Shown here: positions 8,203-11,105 of the stretch, in pieces
How positions within the stretch are numbered: the first letter of the stretch is position 1
How the letters are laid out: every line of letters starts with the position of its first letter
Made by a program: the position numbers and the translations under genes
Notes under the pieces: generated by a model
The model's database searches: none
Seen by the model: the letters and a program-made list of their open reading frames with translations, nothing else
What the model was told of the DNA's origin: nothing
Assembly: GCA_028565635.1 (NCBI GenBank)
Contig: JAOXYB010035007.1
Location: 1-11,105 of the forward strand
Source: Phoronis ovalis
Taxonomy: Eukaryota > Phoronida > Phoronidae
Length of the DNA stretch: 11,105 nt
Direction: 5' to 3'

Positions 8203-8659
8203 ACACAATAACGGCCATTTCAATGTTAATACAACAATTAAATGCAAAACTAGATAACATATGGTCATTTTTTTCTTACTAAATAAACCTTTACTCTGCA
8301 AATATTTATTTATTTTAGAATTATATACTGCTTTTAAAGATTGAAGAATTGTTTTCTGAAGAATAGCTTTCAGTATCAGGCAAAATAACAAAGGGTACAA
8401 TACATAATACCTGAAGTCTAAACTAATGTGCCCAGAAAAAGTATTGAGCAAAAAAAAGTACATTTTTTATAATTATAAATTAAATTTATTACCAATTGTA
8501 CACAAAAATTTCAAAGGAAAAGCAAAGCACAGTTTGTAGTTCCAGATAATCATATTCTGATATACAAAACTGCAAACATCTCTAGAAATAAAGACGAAAT
8601 AACATTTCCATAGCACATAAAAAGTGCTAACAAGCAGAATGTATTATTGAAGAGGGATT
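8203..8659 (-). other. AT-rich intergenic or intronic stretch; possible GPCR 3' end
   Basis: No supported coding exon. A minus-strand AATAAA (plus TTTATT) at 8485-8490 is a candidate polyadenylation signal for the GPCR gene about 460 bp upstream in transcription terms. If it is used, the whole 303-bp foldback element lies in the receptor's transcript. Confidence 0.35.
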
Positions 8660-8962
8660 CAGGCCTACCTAACCAGTGTAGACTCAAACCACCAATCCGC
8701 ACTCGTGAACCTGCATGCTTCCTACCATTCAAACCCTTTTTCCAGGTTTCGCACCAAAATTCCTGCTACTCGAACCGTAATTTCCGCGGACTCGTGCAAG
8801 TTGCCTGGAACTCCAACAGATTTCCGGAGACTCGAACATCAGGTTGGAATTTTTGGATGTTCTAGTTCCTGGCAACTTTCGCAAATCCGCCGAAATGACG
8901 GTTCGAGCAGCAGGAATTTTGGTAGAAAGCAGGTTTGAGTCTACACTGGTTAGTTAGGCCTG
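8660..8962. mobile_element. 303-bp foldback (MITE-like) element with 31-bp terminal inverted repeats
   Basis: The left end CAGGCCTACCTAACCAGTGT... (8660-8690) and right end (8932-8962) are inverted repeats of 31 bp with one mismatch. Further inward, CCAAAATTCCTGCT...CGAACCGT pairs with ACGGTTCGAGCAGCAGGAAT..., and AGTTGCCTGGAACT (8799-8812) pairs with AGTTCCTGGCAACT (8864-8877). Most of the element can thus fold on itself, with about 54 extra bases in the left half. It is visibly more GC-rich than its surroundings. The flanks GGATT (8655-8659) and GGACT (8963-8967) differ at one base and could be an eroded 5-bp target duplication. No transposase is encoded; several open frames on both strands are shadows of the palindrome. 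Its right end holds the GPCR stop codon. Confidence 0.85.
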
Positions 8963-9873
8963 GGACTGAGGTTATATATATGTGTCGAGTTTGAAGAGTA
9001 ATTTTTCTGTTTACATTTCAGAAAAGATTGTACATGATTCCAAAACCTTTTTGAACGTAAACAGTAAATATAAGGATTAGAAATATTTTGAACTAATGAT
9101 ATAGAAACTATTACATCATACAAATAGTGTACATCTATAGGAAACTTTCCTAGAACAGCAACACAACTTGGTAAAATAACACAGAAAAAGAAATAAGTTG
9201 CAACCAAAATGATACTGGTGATGGTACTGCGCTTTTCTCTTTGCCGTCTCCCACTATCAATGTACATTCCCTGGGGTGCAATTGACATATTTTGTACACG
9301 TACTTTGCGTATCAAGAGTGTGTAAGCTATAAGCATTGTTATAATCATAGCACCAAGCTGAGCGAAACAAATTGTACGTACAATTTGAAAGCCAGGATTT
9401 GAGAAATCCTGGCTTTCACATTTACCAAAGAATATGGTACACCACACACCAATAAAAGCTGCAGTTAAAATCATTAAGTATAGCCAAAAAACAATTACAA
9501 GAATATTCATTCTAGTGGAATTGACAAGACGTAATGGGTAATAAATCTTCCAGCATCGCTGACATGCAATGGCTGCAAGTAAATTACCGTTTCCAGCTAA
9601 ATTAATGAGATACAAAACTGTGTTAAGGTGGCAGAACAGCCCACCAGTTCCAAATACTAATGAAGAGAGTAATAATGGTATTACAGATGAGAAACACATT
9701 ACAAGGTCCATTACTGCTAAACTGAAATACAACAGTTCTTCAGCTATGTAGTCCCGGCGGAATCGATAGATTATAACCATAACCAAGATGTTACCAGGAA
9801 TTCCAAACAAAACTGTGACAAATGATGAAAAGATGGAAATAACCTTGACAACAATAACATTCTTGGAATCCAT
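8950..9873 (-). CDS. Class A (rhodopsin-like) G-protein-coupled receptor, orphan
   Basis: A 307-residue uninterrupted frame with seven hydrophobic helices. The start is the ATG at 9873-9871 in strong context (GACATGG); the frame stays open upstream to about 9918 but has no earlier ATG. Class A landmarks, in residues from this ATG: GN in TM1 (N28, 1.50), SLAVMD in TM2 (D56, 2.50), Cys81 in TM3 with Cys152 in loop 2 for the conserved disulfide, Trp130 (4.50), Pro235 (6.50), NPYIY in TM7 (266-270) and a helix-8 'RSKRFW' with cysteines suited to palmitoylation. The DRY motif reads Q-R-C (105-107), the CWxP tryptophan is replaced by Ile, and TM5 lacks its proline. The extracellular N-terminus is only about five residues, so an upstream exon joining at the pyrimidine-rich acceptor near 9898-9897 is possible. 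The tail has a Ser/Thr cluster. Ligand unknown. The last three codons and stop come from the adjoining foldback element. The receptor appears to sit inside a hexosaminidase intron on the same strand. Confidence 0.9.
   Translation of the reverse strand: MDSKNVIVVKVISIFSSFVTVLFGIPGNILVMVIIYRFRRDYIAEELLYFSLAVMDLVMCFSSVIPLLLSSLVFGTGGLFCHLNTVLYLINLAGNGNLLAAIACQRCWKIYYPLRLVNSTRMNILVIVFWLYLMILTAAFIGVWCTIFFGKCESQDFSNPGFQIVRTICFAQLGAMIITMLIAYTLLIRKVRVQNMSIAPQGMYIDSGRRQREKRSTITSIILVATYFFFCVILPSCVAVLGKFPIDVHYLYDVIVSISLVQNISNPYIYCLRSKRFWNHVQSFLKCKQKNYSSNSTHIYNLSPRPN
9368..9418. repeat. Two adjoining perfect palindromes inside the GPCR coding region
   Basis: 9368-9387 is a perfect 20-bp palindrome (caaattgtac/gtacaatttg). 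Overlapping its end, TGAAAGCCAGGATTT (9386-9400) and AAATCCTGGCTTTCA (9404-9418) form a perfect 15-bp stem with a three-base loop. Together they encode loop 2 after its cysteine and the start of TM5. Confidence 0.9.
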
Positions 9874-11099
9874 GTCTAATCCTAAGTAAAGTTTTGCTAC
9901 AAAGAAAAGTTTCCTCACATTTACTGCTTTAAATTTCTATGCCATGAGAGTGACAAAGTTTTACAAAATGATGCTGAAATTCAAAATTGTTACTATTACA
10001 TGACTAAGTATTATCCAGCAAACAATGTCAGATTTGCGGTTACTTTATTATGTTTGTTTTAGAAGTGACATACAATTTTCCCAAGATGCTCCCACATTAT
10101 CATGGTCTCAATATTGATCCCAAAACTTGTTTGTAAAATGTTTGAAGTTTCCTGTTGATCCACTCAGACAATTCCTAGGAGACAATTATATTACGTGTTT
10201 CTTTGAATGAACTCCAAATTTTATATTATAATCCGAAGAATAATGATCTTGCCTGATATGTCTCACATCATGTCAAATAATATAATAATACATTCATTTT
10301 CATTTAAACTGTCTACACTGCAGAACTTTTGAAGATGTCTATTACAGTACCTGTTATTGTTATCTTGCATATAAGTGATATTATAAAAATAATATATAAA
10401 TTATGTATAAAATGAACACTGGTGTCCAAAGTCATTTTTATGAATTCTATCTAAAAGTTCTTCATATAAACATTTTAGAGAACTACAGCATAAATGTAGA
10501 CACACTTGTCTGTCTAACAACCACAGTAGATGTCTTGCACATATAACATACCAGTAATTACATATAAATATGCAATTCAATTCAGGAATATCAGTCAGCT
10601 ATCAGAACAATCATGTATTATATTAATTTTTCCAATATATTGATGTTGATGCTGATGTCATGAGCTGACTGATTTAATCATCATCTCCAGTAACAGAGTA
10701 ATTTCCGATGGTTCTGTCACTGGAAACTCCTAGCGCTTATTTACCTATTTATTTAGTAACTGAAACGTATCATGAAACAAAGCAGGAAACATATATTGGA
10801 TTCACTGACTTTTCTTCATTAGCTATTCAGCATTGTTCATTTGGCTGTTATTTTTAATGTACTATATGAATTATGTCTTATCAGCCCATTGTTGAAATTG
10901 AGAAAGTATGTCTCTGGTGAATTTAATTTCTTTGGAACTGTAAACAGATTTGTTTAAATATAATGAGTAATAAATCACATATTATTAAACACTCACTTTA
11001 CCATATGACGGAAAACCAAAACATCAGTTTTAAGGTATCATAATATTTTTTTTCAAATTTTTCCTGTTTTTGCAATTTCTGTGCATCTCTTTTATCCTA
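9874..11099. other. Non-coding region upstream of the GPCR; no gene recognised
   Basis: No supported exon on either strand. It presumably holds the GPCR promoter or 5' exons and more hexosaminidase intron. A short inverted repeat (10685-10696 with 10712-10723, 11 of 12 paired, 15-base loop) lies within it. No convincing TATA box can be picked out against the AT-rich background. Confidence 0.4.
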
Positions 11100-11100
11100 G
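11086..11100 (+). promoter_or_regulatory. Candidate 3' splice acceptor at the window edge
   Basis: A long pyrimidine-rich tract (from about 11046) ends in 'cttttatcctAG' at 11099-11100, leaving only five bases of possible exon. It could begin an exon of a plus-strand gene outside the window, or be chance in T-rich DNA. Confidence 0.25.
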
Positions 11101-11105
11101 ATCTG

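Noticed and set aside
8179-8463. 94-codon minus-strand open frame starting with ATG
   Set aside because: Leu/Ile/Phe/Lys-rich from AT-rich DNA, no domain or homologue recognised, overlaps the dispersed 35-bp segment, and has no supporting splice context.
8550-8938. Three open frames on both strands around the 303-bp foldback element
   Set aside because: They are translations of the palindromic element, overlap each other and lack transposase-like motifs.
9569-9751. 60-codon plus-strand open frame
   Set aside because: Antisense shadow of the GPCR coding exon.
9874-9918. N-terminal extension of the GPCR by 15 residues
   Set aside because: The frame is open but begins at GTG with no ATG; the ATG at 9873 has a strong initiation context.
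10072-10110. Minus-strand 'IMWE' reading, considered as the hexosaminidase CMWGE block
   Set aside because: Surrounding residues do not fit GGEACMWGEY, and no splice sites in the needed phase flank it.
10685-10723. 12-bp imperfect inverted repeat with a 15-base loop
   Set aside because: Short and mismatched; one such structure is expected by chance in a window this long.

Overview
The window is genomic DNA from an animal. It is AT-rich, its coding exons are small and joined by GT-AG introns, and its proteins are metazoan: the end of a Bloom-type RecQ helicase, the end of a lysosomal beta-hexosaminidase and a rhodopsin-class GPCR. Introns and spacers hold many short non-autonomous repeats. 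An invertebrate such as a cnidarian, sponge or placozoan would fit, but the sequence does not settle which. There is no CRISPR array, rRNA or tRNA.

Left part (1-3590): one minus-strand coding exon (302-688) probably encodes a fibronectin type III-like domain. Next come three kinds of repeat. About 257-bp tandem units packed with TGACCT/AGGTCA motifs run from about 960 to 1735. Degenerate units of about 290 bp run from about 2190 to 3420. A 451-bp foldback element (2242-2692) has inserted into the latter.

Centre (3591-6787): three plus-strand exons (3591-3721, 4057-4163, 5206-5392) splice in phase and encode the basic C-terminal tail of a BLM homologue, ending in a conserved NRPFL-type motif. 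Facing it on the minus strand are the last two exons of beta-hexosaminidase (7205-7101 and 6787-6724). The two genes converge. The spacer between them carries a degenerate array of about 32-bp units.

Right part (7206-11105): the preceding hexosaminidase exon was not found. The intron therefore appears to run across the rest of the window and to contain, on the same strand, a GPCR with an uninterrupted coding exon (9873-8950). The GPCR's last three codons and stop lie inside the terminal inverted repeat of a 303-bp foldback element (8660-8962). A good splice acceptor sits at the right edge, possibly the start of a further plus-strand exon.

The genes show no common pathway (DNA repair, lysosomal glycan breakdown, signalling). 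The novel interest lies in the repeats: a mobile element ending a receptor reading frame, two adjacent palindromes inside the receptor, and repeat families dense in nuclear-receptor half-sites. I see no defence or other system of genes acting together.
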